Positions 40,625 to 50,079 of a stretch of DNA of 52,613 bases are shown here, one piece after another (the first letter of the stretch is position 1; each line of letters starts with the position of its first letter). The notes below the pieces were generated by a model. That model was not told where the DNA came from. It ran no database searches and was given only the letters and a program-made list of their open reading frames with translations. The position numbers and the translations under genes are program-made. The stretch lies in the NCBI GenBank assembly GCA_900553065.1, contig USBZ01000006.1, positions 1 to 52,613 of the forward strand, read 5' to 3'. The stretch comes from an uncultured Desulfovibrio sp. (GTDB lineage: Bacteria; Desulfobacterota; Desulfovibrionia; Desulfovibrionales; Desulfovibrionaceae).

Positions 40625-41653
40625 TTACGGGAAGAAAATGCGTCTCCCGCGGGAAGTGGCGTCGGCCTCGCTTCCGACCCATACGAAGCGGTCGTTGTGC
40701 AGGCAGGTGTCGCCGCGGTTCCAGCGATAGGCCACAAGCGGCCCGCCCTTGACGGCGCTGAAGTCCAGGCAGGCGACCGTGGGAGCGTACAGACCTACGG
40801 TTTCGCCGGGACTGCGCCAGTAGTGACCGAAAAACGTCGGATATTCCACGGGAATGGCATCCCAGGCATCGGGTTCCGGTACGGCCTCTTCGGGAATGGA
40901 TTCAAGATCGTCGATGCCCACGAGCGCCATGTCCCGGCAGCGTTCGCCCATGCCGAGCCACCATTTGACGCGGATGCGGTCTCTTTCGTTGCCGTCCTTG
41001 TCGCGCAGTATGGCTCCCGCGGGAAGGGCGATTTCCGGTCCTTTGAGCAGCGTTTCCACAGCCTGATGTTCACAGCTCTGCTCAGGGCCGCAGGCGCGCA
41101 GATAACCGGCTTCGGACAGGCACGGCGCGTCGCTGCGACCCGTGATCAGGCGTTCGCCTCCGCATTCGCCGTTCATGAGCATGTCCATGTGTTCCTGAGA
41201 CCAGCAGGCGTGCACCATGTGCAGGCGGCTTCCGTGGCCGCCGAGATCGCCCAGCTCCAGCCACAGGGGCAGCGTTTTCATCCAGCTGATCCAGGGCTGA
41301 TAGCAGCCTGCCAGCTGTTCCAGCGTGGCGGCGTGCTGGGCGGTATGCTTTTCGTTGTGACTGCGCAGATATTCGCCCGGATGCTCGGGGTCGGGCGTAT
41401 TCCAGCATACGGCGTTGAATTCATGGTTGCCCATGAGACATTCCGCAGCGCCGGCCTCCCTCATGTTGCGGACGATGGTCAGCGTTTCCAGAATCTGCGG
41501 TCCGCGGTCTATGTAGTCTCCGAGAAAGACGGCCATGCGGTCGGGATGTTTCCACACGCCGCCGCTTTTTTCGTAGCCGAGGCGGGAAAGCAGTGCTTCC
41601 AGTCGGTCCGCACATCCGTGTATATCGCCTATCACATCGTAACCATTCAGCAT
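40625..41653 (-). CDS. Calcineurin-like metallophosphoesterase
   Basis: 342 residues. The metallophosphatase motifs are in order: GDIHG (8-12), GDYIDRG (about 45-51), GNHE (about 75-78), later VHACWS and FFGHYW. These bind two metal ions and hydrolyse phosphate esters. The layout resembles the ApaH/PrpE branch (bis-nucleotide polyphosphate or Ser/Thr phosphatase), with an insert after the central GNHE. It is a single gene facing hydG. True substrate unknown. Confidence 0.88.
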   Translation of the reverse strand: MLNGYDVIGDIHGCADRLEALLSRLGYEKSGGVWKHPDRMAVFLGDYIDRGPQILETLTIVRNMREAGAAECLMGNHEFNAVCWNTPDPEHPGEYLRSHNEKHTAQHAATLEQLAGCYQPWISWMKTLPLWLELGDLGGHGSRLHMVHACWSQEHMDMLMNGECGGERLITGRSDAPCLSEAGYLRACGPEQSCEHQAVETLLKGPEIALPAGAILRDKDGNERDRIRVKWWLGMGERCRDMALVGIDDLESIPEEAVPEPDAWDAIPVEYPTFFGHYWRSPGETVGLYAPTVACLDFSAVKGGPLVAYRWNRGDTCLHNDRFVWVGSEADATSRGRRIFFP

Positions 41654-41870
41654 AATCAGCTCCAGATGCCGTCGCAGGGGGCATGACGGAATACCTGTGG
41701 AGGGGACTTTTCGCCCCTGAATTCGCTACCAATGTATCATAACTGTTACAGAGATAAAAGAGGAGCGGTGATATGATTATGAGAAGGCTTCGGGATAGCT
41801 TCCTTTTTTGACGCTTCTCTGCAGCCGCAGGGGGGGCGCCTGCCCGGCGGCGGGAGGCGTTCGGGCAACG

Positions 41871-41900
41871 AAAAAGGCGGAGCCGTGAGGGCTTCCGCCT
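41871..41900 (-). terminator. Terminator of the CobW pair
   Basis: AGGCGGAGCC (41875-41884) pairs with GGCTTCCGCCT (41890-41900, one bulged base). On the minus strand it runs into UUUUU from 41871-41875. It lies 54 bases after the stop of the second CobW gene. Confidence 0.85.
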
Positions 41901-41954
41901 GAAAAACGTATCGTTTCTTCTCCTTCCCGCGGAAGGGGAGCAACGTTTGCTGCG

Positions 41955-43160
41955 TTACCGGGATTCGGCGAGGCAATCATCCAGCGCGGCGCAGATCGCC
42001 TGCTCATCCATGTCCTTTCCGATGAAGACGAGCTTGATCATGCGGTCGCCGTAGCGGCTGTCCCAGTTGCGGTCCAGTTCCGGGTTGGCACGGCGGGCCT
42101 CCTCGCGCTGCGCGGCGGGAGCCGAAGCCATCCAACGCCCGAAGGGCGTGGCCACCGTCTGCTTTCCGGCCTGCTCAAACATGTAGGACATGGAGGGATT
42201 TTCCCGGAACCACAGAAGCCCCTTGCAGCGGATGACGTTTTCCGGCCATCCGGCTTCCACGAAGTCGCTGAACTTCTTCTGATCGAAGGGCGCGCGGCGG
42301 AAGTAGACGAAGGTGCTGATGCCGTATTCTTCCGTATGGGAATGGCCTTCTTCGTGTTCGTGATGCTCGTGATGGGCGTGGTGATGCGCATTGCAGTGAT
42401 CATGACGGGCGTCATGCTCATCGCCGTGACCTGCGGCGTTTGCGGCATCGAAGGCCTGAAGGCTCCGTATCCAGCCCGCGGATTTTCCGGCGCGGATGAA
42501 GTTGAAGGCGCCCGTGTCGAGCACGTCCTTCACATTCACCTTGCCGTAGTTGGTTTCGATGATGTGTGCTTCCGGCTGGAGCTGACGGATGACGGCCTTC
42601 AGCGTGGCGAGCTGCTCCGCGGTGACTTCGTCCACCTTGTTGAGCACGATGGTGGTGCAGAACTCGATCTGCTGGATGAGCAGACTTTCCACATCTTCGT
42701 CGTCATTGTCGTCGAGAAGTTTTCTGCCGCTGAGAAATTCGTCGGCCATGCGCATGGCGTCCACCACGGTGAGGATGCCGTCCAGACGACAGACCGTGGG
42801 CATGACTTCGTCGCCGAGGGCGATGGCCTGCGCAATGGGCATGGGCTCGCAGATGCCGCTGGCTTCGATGAGAATGTAGTCGTAGCGGCAGGTGGCGATG
42901 AGGTCCAGAATCTGCTGGATCAGATCGTCCTTCAGCGTGCAGCAGATGCAGCCGTTGGAAAGCGGCACGAGGCTGTCGTCCATGGTCACGTTGCCGCCTT
43001 TTTCAATGAGCGCGGCATCAATGTTCACTTCGCCGATGTCGTTGACGATGACGGCAACCTTGTAGCCTTCCTGATTGGAAAGAACGTGATTGAGCAGCGT
43101 GGTCTTGCCCGCGCCGAGATAGCCGGTAAGCAGCGTGATGGGAACGATGTTTCTGCGCAT
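41955..43160 (-). CDS. CobW/G3E GTPase family metal chaperone, copy B
   Basis: 401 residues. G3E P-loop GTPase: Walker A GYLGAGKTT (13-21), the Cys-metal motif CICC (71-74), NKxD (LNKVDE), and a C-terminal CobW domain ending around FIGKDMDEQAICAALDDCL. A His-rich linker (about residues 285-310) probably buffers Zn2+ or another metal. Such proteins deliver metal ions to target proteins using GTP. It lies 107 bases after its paralogue. No Shine-Dalgarno is visible before the ATG (only TTTTTCTTCCC), so translation may depend on upstream coupling or another start; the start fits the family by homology. Confidence 0.85.
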   Translation of the reverse strand: MRRNIVPITLLTGYLGAGKTTLLNHVLSNQEGYKVAVIVNDIGEVNIDAALIEKGGNVTMDDSLVPLSNGCICCTLKDDLIQQILDLIATCRYDYILIEASGICEPMPIAQAIALGDEVMPTVCRLDGILTVVDAMRMADEFLSGRKLLDDNDDEDVESLLIQQIEFCTTIVLNKVDEVTAEQLATLKAVIRQLQPEAHIIETNYGKVNVKDVLDTGAFNFIRAGKSAGWIRSLQAFDAANAAGHGDEHDARHDHCNAHHHAHHEHHEHEEGHSHTEEYGISTFVYFRRAPFDQKKFSDFVEAGWPENVIRCKGLLWFRENPSMSYMFEQAGKQTVATPFGRWMASAPAAQREEARRANPELDRNWDSRYGDRMIKLVFIGKDMDEQAICAALDDCLAESR

Positions 43161-43267
43161 GGGAAGAAAAAGGCCGCGCGGGGCGGCACGAGGCTGAAGA
43201 TGAGGGGCGGACGGCGCCGTTTCAGACAGCCGTCCGCCCGAAGACGGGGCAGATCCACCCCTCGGGA

Positions 43268-44551
43268 TTATTTTTCCAGACAGGCGTCCAGGGCGGCACA
43301 GATGGCGTCCTTGTCCATGTGCTGTCCTATGAAGACCAGTTTCTGCATGCGGTCGCCGTAGGTGTCGTCCCACTCGGCGTCGAGCTGGCTGTCCACCCTG
43401 CGTTCGGCGGCCTGACGCTTGGCCGGTGCGGCGGCCACCCATTCGCCGTAGGGCGAGGCGGTCATCTGACGGCCGGCCTGTTCGTAAAGATAGGCGGTGT
43501 CCGGTTCGTCGCGGAACCAGATGAGGCCCTTGCAGCGGATCACGTTGGCAGGCCAGGCATCGTTGACGAAGTCTTCAAACTTCTTCTGATCAAAGGGAGG
43601 ACGACGGAAATAGATGAAGGTGGAGATGCCGTATTCCTCACCGTGTTCATGATCGCCGTGATGGTGATGATGGTGGTGATGGTGACCGTGCTCTTCCTTG
43701 TCGTGGTCGTGCTCGTGATGTTCGTGATCATGCCCGTGTTCGTGGCAGTGCTCATGGTCATGATGTTCATGATCGTGGTGATCATGTTCATGGTCATGAT
43801 CATGGTCGTCGTGATGTTCGTCCTCTTCGGGCGCGTCGGCTTCAAGAGCCTGCACCCAGCCGATGGAGGAGCAGGCGCGGTCGAAGTCGAAGCGGCCGGT
43901 GTCGAGAATGTCCTTCACATCCACCTTGCCGTAGTTGGTTTCGATGATGTTCGCTTCGGGCTGGAGCTTGTGGATGACGGTTCTGAGCAGGCCGAGCTGA
44001 TCTTCGGAAAGGCCTTCCACCTTGTTGAGCACGATGGTGGTGCAGAATTCGATCTGCTGGATGACGAGGCTGGCTATGTCTTCCTCTTCGATGTCTTCTT
44101 CCACAAGGCGCTGACCGCCGAGGAATTCATCCACCATGCGGCGGGCGTCCACCACGGTGACGATGCCGTCGAGGCGGCATATCTTGGGCAGCGACTCGTC
44201 GCCGAGGCAGAGGGTCTGGGCGATGGGCAGAGGCTCGCAGATGCCGCTGGCTTCAATAAGGATGTAGTCGAAGCGGCCGGACTCGATGAGGTTGAGCACC
44301 TGCTCGAGCAGGTCGACCTTGAGGGAGCAGCAGATGCAGCCGTTGGAAAGCGGAACGAGACTGTCGTCCATTTCCACGCTGCCGCCCTTGGCGATGAGGC
44401 TGGCGTCGATATTGACTTCGCCGATGTCGTTGACGATGACGGCCACCTTGTAGCCTTCCTGATTGGAAAGCACATGGTTGAGCAGCGTGGTTTTGCCCGC
44501 GCCGAGGTAGCCGGACAGAACGGTGATGGGAACTATCTTTCTTTTCTTCAT
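43268..44551 (-). CDS. CobW/G3E GTPase family metal chaperone, copy A
   Basis: 427 residues with the same plan as copy B: Walker A in VLSGYLGAGKTTLLN, CICC (72-75), LNKVE, and the CobW C-terminal domain. The His-rich linker is much longer (about residues 254-320; dozens of His with Asp/Glu) and looks like a metal-binding reservoir. AGGAAGG lies before the ATG. It is first of the pair and has its own promoter at 44677-44704. The DNA of the linker appears repetitive only because of the repeated CAT/CAC and GAC/GAG codons. Confidence 0.88.
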   Translation of the reverse strand: MKKRKIVPITVLSGYLGAGKTTLLNHVLSNQEGYKVAVIVNDIGEVNIDASLIAKGGSVEMDDSLVPLSNGCICCSLKVDLLEQVLNLIESGRFDYILIEASGICEPLPIAQTLCLGDESLPKICRLDGIVTVVDARRMVDEFLGGQRLVEEDIEEEDIASLVIQQIEFCTTIVLNKVEGLSEDQLGLLRTVIHKLQPEANIIETNYGKVDVKDILDTGRFDFDRACSSIGWVQALEADAPEEDEHHDDHDHDHEHDHHDHEHHDHEHCHEHGHDHEHHEHDHDKEEHGHHHHHHHHHGDHEHGEEYGISTFIYFRRPPFDQKKFEDFVNDAWPANVIRCKGLIWFRDEPDTAYLYEQAGRQMTASPYGEWVAAAPAKRQAAERRVDSQLDAEWDDTYGDRMQKLVFIGQHMDKDAICAALDACLEK

Positions 44552-44676
44552 GATGACCTTCCTGAGGCGCGGAGTGCGCGTTGATGGCGGCGCGATCGGC
44601 GAGCCCGCCCATCGGGCGGAACCGGCGAAAAGGAGAGCGGGCAAAACGGGCCCGGCATCGGCGCCGCGGCAGGTTC

Positions 44677-44704
44677 AAGATAGGACAAAATCAGGCAACG
44701 TCAA
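44677..44704 (-). promoter_or_regulatory. Promoter of the CobW pair
   Basis: On the minus strand TTGACG (44699-44704), 16-base spacer, TATCTT (44677-44682). It is about 125 bases before the copy A start. I looked for a Zur-type dyad (about GTTATAACGTTAT form) near it and saw none. Confidence 0.55.
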
Positions 44705-44892
44705 CCTTGAAGGAGGGCGGAGCGGCCGGAAGAGGGGGGGGATGCGGCGCACGACATCGCGCTGTGGCAGCGGAGCGTCTTTCTTGTTCCGGGCACGGCG
44801 CCCTTGGAAAGCCGGAAAGGCTTTTTTGTTCTCATCTTGCCATAGTTGCGAGTTTTTCGTATGACTCGTGTTTCCACAAAAGGGAGGTTCCC

Positions 44893-45219
44893 ATGCAGTT
44901 TGTATATGTTCCGGAGCGCGTATGCTCCAAGATGTTCATGATAGATGTTGACGAAAACACGCGCATCATCAATGGTTTTGAGTTCAAGGGCGGCTGCCCC
45001 GGCAATCTTCAGGGCATCGGCCGTCTGATTCGTGGCCTGCATATCGACGAGGTGATCGAACGCTTTGCCGACATGCCGATATGCTCCACCTCGAAGGTGA
45101 CGTCCTGCCCCGAGCAGCTGCGCAATGCCCTTCTGGCGCTCCGCGCCCAGCTTGATGCCGGGCAGGTGCAGGAACGGCCGCACTTCGGGCTTGAGTCCTT
45201 CGCTTCCATGAAGAAGTAA
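44893..45219 (+). CDS. TSCPD domain-containing protein (TIGR03905-like)
   Basis: 108 residues: an N-terminal MxFVYVPERVCSKMF... strand region, INGFEFKGGCPGNLQGIGRLIRGL, and the TSCPEQL (TSCPD) motif that names the family. The domain occurs alone or fused to ribonucleotide reductases; alone its role is unknown. Several cysteines suggest metal or redox function (inference). GGGAGG precedes the ATG at 44893, while the longer frame upstream is unlike the family. A strong terminator follows. Confidence 0.82.
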   Translation: MQFVYVPERVCSKMFMIDVDENTRIINGFEFKGGCPGNLQGIGRLIRGLHIDEVIERFADMPICSTSKVTSCPEQLRNALLALRAQLDAGQVQERPHFGLESFASMKK

Positions 45220-45221
45220 AA

Positions 45222-45254
45222 GAAAGGCGGATGTCGCAGAGACATCCGCCTTTC
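45222..45254 (+). terminator. Terminator of the TSCPD gene
   Basis: 45222-45235 (GAAAGGCGGATGTC) pairs perfectly with 45241-45254 across GCAGA, with TTC beyond. It begins 2 bases after the stop codon. Confidence 0.85.
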
Positions 45255-45357
45255 TTCATGGCGACTGTTTTTCAATGGCGGGAGCGGGGCGTGTTTGAAA
45301 GGCGTTCTTCTTCGGGAGCGTAGGCACGTTGTCCGAAGACTCTCGGGCGCGCGGCGC

Positions 45358-46305
45358 TCAGTCCTGTGCAGCCTTCTGCTGTGTGGCGGCGTTGCTGCCC
45401 GCCAGATAGGCACGAAGCTCGTCCATGCGCTCCATCGTGTCCCGGTAGCCCAGCCAGTACCACTCACCCAGCTTTTCCAGATCTTTTTCCATGCGTCCTA
45501 TATCCATGTGCCTGGAAGGACTGAGCACGAATATCCGTCCCCGCCTGCGAAGCGTGTCGATGTCGTCGCAGAGCCTGTTGTAGTCGGCGTTGCTTTCCGC
45601 CAGCGACGTTGCAAGCGCAGGCCATTTTCTCCCGTAAACGAGGGCGGCGAGTCTGCGTCCGGCGGCAGGATTTCTGCGGTAGTCGTCGGGGCGGGTCTTG
45701 ACCACGACCACGGCGCCGAAGTTCTGGTCCAGCGCCCAGCGGAAGGGAATCTTGCAGGAGCAGCCGCCGTCCAGATAGGGCTTGCCGTCCATCCGTACCA
45801 TCTCTGAGATGTAGGGCATGGTGGATGATGCTCGCGTGGCCAGCATGATGTCGGAACAGATTCCCTTTTCAAAATACTCCGGTTGTCCGGTGAGGCAGTT
45901 CGTGGCCACGGCCACGAAACGGCGTTCAGGCCGGAAAAAACGCTCCCGATCCAGCGGATCCAGCGTTCTGGACAGCTCCCCGAACATGAAGTCGAATCCG
46001 AAGGGGCTGCGGTTGCGCAGAAAGGCTCCCACGCCGAAATATCGCGGATCATGCCGGTAGGTGAGGGGACTGCGGGCCGAACGGCCTATCTGACCGGAAA
46101 CGTAGCTTATGCCGTTGAGCGCGCCTGCCGACACCCCTATGGTGCACTGAAAATTGACGTCCTGCTCCATCAGAGCGTCCATGACGCCCACGCTGTAGGT
46201 ACCGCGCAGGGCGCCGCCTTCCAGAACGAGGCAGCCCGGCGTGATGCGGTCTGATGCCTGTCCGCGGGGAAGGGCGGCAAGTCCGGAATAGATTCTGTTT
46301 TTCAT
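45358..46305 (-). CDS. Patatin-like phospholipase
   Basis: 315 residues. The patatin catalytic dyad is S59 in GVSAG and D in the DGG motif (about residue 178), with the oxyanion loop EGGALRGTY (29-37). It probably hydrolyses acyl esters of phospholipids or glycolipids. AAGGAG before the ATG at 46305 supports the start; a longer frame upstream is not family-like. No signal peptide is seen, so it is likely cytoplasmic or peripheral at the inner membrane. It stands alone between convergent/divergent neighbours. Confidence 0.88.
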   Translation of the reverse strand: MKNRIYSGLAALPRGQASDRITPGCLVLEGGALRGTYSVGVMDALMEQDVNFQCTIGVSAGALNGISYVSGQIGRSARSPLTYRHDPRYFGVGAFLRNRSPFGFDFMFGELSRTLDPLDRERFFRPERRFVAVATNCLTGQPEYFEKGICSDIMLATRASSTMPYISEMVRMDGKPYLDGGCSCKIPFRWALDQNFGAVVVVKTRPDDYRRNPAAGRRLAALVYGRKWPALATSLAESNADYNRLCDDIDTLRRRGRIFVLSPSRHMDIGRMEKDLEKLGEWYWLGYRDTMERMDELRAYLAGSNAATQQKAAQD

Positions 46306-46837
46306 AGGCAGCTCCTTGAAAGCGCAGGGCCGTTTCATCGTCTTCGGCGTTCGTTCGGGAAGCGTCGACGGATCCGGCGTCACCGAAGAGACGAAGAGCA
46401 TGCCGGAAAGAATGCTACAGGACGGATTTTTTGTCGAGTGCATGAGGTTCCGACGTTTTTTTGGAAACGACGTGCCGGAAAATGAACGGGCCGACGGTGT
46501 AGTAGAACGGAGCTTTTTCTGAAAAAGTGCGGGAAGATGTGTGAGTGTGCCGTGCAATCGGTGATCTGGAATGCGCACGCTATGGAAATCTTCCGGAAAT
46601 GTGAAAAAAATGGTTTGGTTTTTTCGATTGTTTATTTTGTCATTAGTCACTTGACAAGGAAAGAAAAAGCAGTCCAGTATTATTCTACGATTTACGCTCC
46701 TCACCTGCAGATGCGGCCGCAGGGCCGGCAGTCATACAGGCGGGATGGCAGGCATCCTGCGGGGCGGTCGTGCGACTGGGGGAAGAGGTCCGCTTCGTGC
46801 GGATCAGCATGGTTTCAGCCTATAAGGATAAAAGAAT
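46306..46837. other. Leader and promoter region of the ilv operon
   Basis: About 530 bases. The part up to 46600 holds no gene. A promoter candidate is TTGACA at about 46653-46658, 18-base spacer and CAGTAT, followed by a ~140-base leader with a GCAGG/CCTGC hairpin near 46749-46761. I looked for a short Leu/Val/Ile-rich leader peptide or a T-box and saw neither. Confidence 0.45.
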
Positions 46838-48499
46838 ATGAAACTGACCGGTTCGGAAATTTTTTGTGAAGTGCTGGTGGAGCAGGGAGTCGACACGCTG
46901 TTCGGCTACCCCGGCGGCGCTGTGTTGAATCTGTACGACGCTCTGTATAAATATCAGGATCGTATCCGTCATATTATTACCGCACATGAACAGGGTGCCG
47001 CTCACGCGGCCGATGGCTACGCTCGTGCTACCGGCCGCACCGGCGTTGTTCTGGTGACCAGCGGCCCCGGCGCGACCAACCTTGTTACCGGCATTGCCAC
47101 CGCCTACATGGACAGCGTTCCCATGGTGGCCATCACCGGCAACGTGCCTACGCCCCTCATCGGACAGGACAGCTTCCAGGAAGTATACATCGCCGGCATC
47201 ACCATGCCCATCACCAAGCACAACTTCGTGGTGGACAGAGTGGAGGATCTTGCCGACATCCTGCGCGAAGCCTTCCGCATTGCCCAGACCGGCCGCAAGG
47301 GCCCTGTTCTCGTGGACATTCCCAAGGACATGACCTCGGCTCTGGCCGAATTCGTTCCCGCCGCTCCCGTGCGCGACAGCTATGTTACGAAGATCGACAT
47401 GGATGCCATCGATCGTGCCGCGGAAATCATCAATAATGCCCAGCGTCCGGCCATCTACTACGGCGGCGGCGTCATCGCCTCCGGCGCGAGCGCGGAACTC
47501 GGCGCTCTCATGAAGAAGGCCTGCATGCCCGGCGCCTATACGCTTATGGCCTCCGGCGTGGTGGACAGCAATGATCCGCTCAGCCTCGGCATGGTGGGCA
47601 TGCACGGCTGCCGTACCAGCAACTTCGCCCTCGATTATGCCGACGTCATGGTTGCCGTGGGCACCCGCTTCAGCGATCGCGTGGCCCTTTCGCCCGACGC
47701 CTTCGGCCGTCGCGCCAAGCTCATTCAGATTGATATCGATCCCAGCGAAGTGAACAAGAACGTCGGTGTGGACGTCAGCCTCGTGGGCGACGTGAAGGAC
47801 GTCATCTGCGCGCTGCTGCCCAAGGTGCATCAGACCTGCCGCGATGAATGGCTGGCGCAGATCGCCGAATGGAAGCAGGAAGACTACCATCCTGAAGACA
47901 GCGATACCGTGCTCAAGCCGCATCAGGTTGTCCGCAAGGTCAACGAAATGGCCGGCGACGACGCCATCTACGTGACCGACGTGGGTCAGCATCAGATGTG
48001 GGCGGCCCAGTATCTGCACCATGTAAAGCCCCGCCACTTCCTCACGAGCGGCGGCCTCGGCACCATGGGCTTCGGCTACGGCGCCGCCATCGGCGCCCAG
48101 ATCGCCTGCCCCGGAAAGAAGGTCGTGCATTTCACCGGCGACGGCTCCTTCCACATGAACATGAACGAGGCCTGCACGGCGGTGAGCTTCGGACTGCCCG
48201 TCATTACCGTCATTCTCGACAACCATGTTCTCGGCATGGTGCGTCAGTGGCAGACGAGCTTCTATGACAAGCGCTATTCCTGCACGAATCTCGATCGCCG
48301 CACCGACTATGTGAAGGTCATCGAAGGCTTCGGCGGCAAGGGCTTCCACTGCGAAACCCTGGTTGAGCTGGAAGCCGCCATGGCCGAAGCGCTCACCAGC
48401 GACTGCCCCGTGTGGATCCACTGCTGCATCGACAGGGATGAAAAGGTGCTTCCCATGATTCCCGGCGGCTGCACCTGTGACTCCATCATCATGGAATAG
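46838..48499 (+). CDS. ilvB: Acetolactate synthase, large (catalytic) subunit
   Basis: 553 residues. This ThDP enzyme condenses two pyruvates to acetolactate, or pyruvate with 2-oxobutyrate, the first shared step to valine, leucine and isoleucine. The catalytic glutamate is E51 in AHEQGAAHAADGYARATG; the ThDP/Mg2+ motif is GDGSF at about 434. Length is normal. AAGGA lies before the ATG. It begins the four-gene ilv cluster; the small subunit follows 14 bases after. Confidence 0.95.
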   Translation: MKLTGSEIFCEVLVEQGVDTLFGYPGGAVLNLYDALYKYQDRIRHIITAHEQGAAHAADGYARATGRTGVVLVTSGPGATNLVTGIATAYMDSVPMVAITGNVPTPLIGQDSFQEVYIAGITMPITKHNFVVDRVEDLADILREAFRIAQTGRKGPVLVDIPKDMTSALAEFVPAAPVRDSYVTKIDMDAIDRAAEIINNAQRPAIYYGGGVIASGASAELGALMKKACMPGAYTLMASGVVDSNDPLSLGMVGMHGCRTSNFALDYADVMVAVGTRFSDRVALSPDAFGRRAKLIQIDIDPSEVNKNVGVDVSLVGDVKDVICALLPKVHQTCRDEWLAQIAEWKQEDYHPEDSDTVLKPHQVVRKVNEMAGDDAIYVTDVGQHQMWAAQYLHHVKPRHFLTSGGLGTMGFGYGAAIGAQIACPGKKVVHFTGDGSFHMNMNEACTAVSFGLPVITVILDNHVLGMVRQWQTSFYDKRYSCTNLDRRTDYVKVIEGFGGKGFHCETLVELEAAMAEALTSDCPVWIHCCIDRDEKVLPMIPGGCTCDSIIME

Positions 48500-48513
48500 A
48501 AGGGGGAAACAAA

Positions 48514-49020
48514 ATGACGAAACATGTGATTTCCATCGTGGTGGATAACAACGCCAACGTCATGGCCCGCGTTTCCTCCCTTTTTGCCCGTCGCCGTTTC
48601 AACATGACCAGCGTCACGGCGGCGCAGACCAGCGATCCGTCCGTGTCCATCATCACCATCGTCACGGAAGGCGACGCTCACGTTCTCGATCAGATCGTCA
48701 AGCAGACGCTCAAGATGGAAGAAGTGAAGTCCATTACGCTTCTGCCCCCCAATGAAAGTCTGCTGAGCGAAACCCTGATGCTGCGCATCGCCTTCGGCGA
48801 AACGAACATTTCCCGCATCAAGGATATCGTTGAGGTTTACCGGGCGAGGATTATTGACCTTACCTCTGGTAGCATGGTAATACAACTCACCGGAAAGCCC
48901 TCCAAGATTGAAGGTTTTCTTGAGGTCATGTCGACCTATCAGATCCTTGAGATGTGCCGTTCCGGCATTATCGGCATGCCCCGGGGATCCCAGAGTGACT
49001 GGTGGAAAAGCAGCAAGTGA
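48514..49020 (+). CDS. ilvN: Acetolactate synthase, small (regulatory) subunit
   Basis: 168 residues. The N-terminal ACT domain (ISIVVDNNANVMARVSSLFARRRFNMTSVTA) binds valine and gives feedback inhibition; the C-terminal domain follows from about residue 78. This is the usual size (IlvH-like). It starts 14 bases after ilvB with GGGGGAAAC upstream, so the subunits are co-translated. Confidence 0.95.
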   Translation: MTKHVISIVVDNNANVMARVSSLFARRRFNMTSVTAAQTSDPSVSIITIVTEGDAHVLDQIVKQTLKMEEVKSITLLPPNESLLSETLMLRIAFGETNISRIKDIVEVYRARIIDLTSGSMVIQLTGKPSKIEGFLEVMSTYQILEMCRSGIIGMPRGSQSDWWKSSK

Positions 49021-49068
49021 TCCCTTGCCGCTGGTATGAATTATAGTTATTGAAATGGAGATGTTATC

Positions 49069-50064
49069 ATGATCAAGAAGTACTATGACGCAGACTGCAA
49101 CCTTGGTATGCTCGACGGCAAGACTGTCGCCATCATCGGTTTCGGCAGCCAGGGTCATGCCCATGCCCAGAACCTGCATGAAAGCGGCGTGAACGTTGTC
49201 GTCGGTCTGCGCAAGGGCAGCTCCAGCTGGGCCAAGGCTGAAGAGGCCGGTCTGAAGGTCATGGAAGTGGAAGAGGCCGCCAAGGCCGGTGATGTCGTGA
49301 TGATGCTGGTGCCCGACGAAGTCGCTGCCGACATCTACAACAGCCAGGTTGCTCCCAACATGAAGGAAGGCGACGTGCTCTGCTTCGCCCACGGCTTCAA
49401 CATTCACTTCGGCTTCGTGAAGCCCGCCGCCAACATCGACGTGATCATGATCGCCCCCAAGGGCCCCGGTCACACCGTGCGCAGCCAGTACCTGGAAGGC
49501 AAGGGCGTGCCCAGCCTCATCGCCATTGCTCAGGACTACAGCGGTCGTGCCAAGGACTATGCCCTGGCTTATGCCGCCGGCATCGGCGCCGGTCGCGCCG
49601 GTATCCTGGAAACCACCTATCGTGAAGAAACCGAAACCGACCTCTTCGGCGAACAGGCCGTGCTCTGCGGCGGCGTGACAGAACTCATGAAGGCCGGTTT
49701 CGAAACCCTCGTGGAAGCCGGTTATGCGCCTGAAATGGCCTACTTTGAAACCATCCACGAAATGAAGCTCATCGTTGACCTCATCAACAACGGCGGCTTC
49801 GGCTTCATGCGCTACTCCATCTCCAACACCGCTGAATACGGCGACTACCGTACCGGCAAGCGCCTCATCACCGAAGAGACCCGTAAGGAAATGAAGAAGG
49901 TGCTCCGCGAAATCCAGGACGGTACCTTCGCTTCCGAATTCATGCAGGAATTCTCTGCCGGCCGTAAGGGCAAGTTCCTTGCTACCCGCCGCATGGAATC
50001 CGAACATCAGCTGGAAAAGGTCGGCGCCGAACTTCGCCAGATGATGAGCTGGCTCAAGAAGTAG
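49069..50064 (+). CDS. ilvC: Ketol-acid reductoisomerase
   Basis: 331 residues, class I (short) KARI, which isomerises and reduces acetolactate to dihydroxyisovalerate with NADPH and Mg2+. Rossmann motif IIGFGSQGHAHAQNL; cofactor loop LRKGSSSW (the serines favour NADPH); active-site stretches KGPGHTVR and ETTYREETETDLFGEQ. The second Mg2+ ligands are in FETIHEMKLIVDL. GGAG precedes the ATG. A terminator lies between it and ilvD, so transcription may partly stop here. Confidence 0.96.
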   Translation: MIKKYYDADCNLGMLDGKTVAIIGFGSQGHAHAQNLHESGVNVVVGLRKGSSSWAKAEEAGLKVMEVEEAAKAGDVVMMLVPDEVAADIYNSQVAPNMKEGDVLCFAHGFNIHFGFVKPAANIDVIMIAPKGPGHTVRSQYLEGKGVPSLIAIAQDYSGRAKDYALAYAAGIGAGRAGILETTYREETETDLFGEQAVLCGGVTELMKAGFETLVEAGYAPEMAYFETIHEMKLIVDLINNGGFGFMRYSISNTAEYGDYRTGKRLITEETRKEMKKVLREIQDGTFASEFMQEFSAGRKGKFLATRRMESEHQLEKVGAELRQMMSWLKK

Positions 50065-50079
50065 CATCTGTTTGAAATC

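Noticed and set aside
43640..43815. Repetitive DNA inside the first CobW gene that looks like a tandem repeat
   Set aside because: It is the His/Asp/Glu-coding linker; the repetition comes from codons, with no precise repeat unit.
46690..46837. Leader peptide attenuator or T-box for the ilv operon
   Set aside because: No short Leu/Val/Ile-rich frame with ribosome site and no T-box core was found; only a small hairpin is present.
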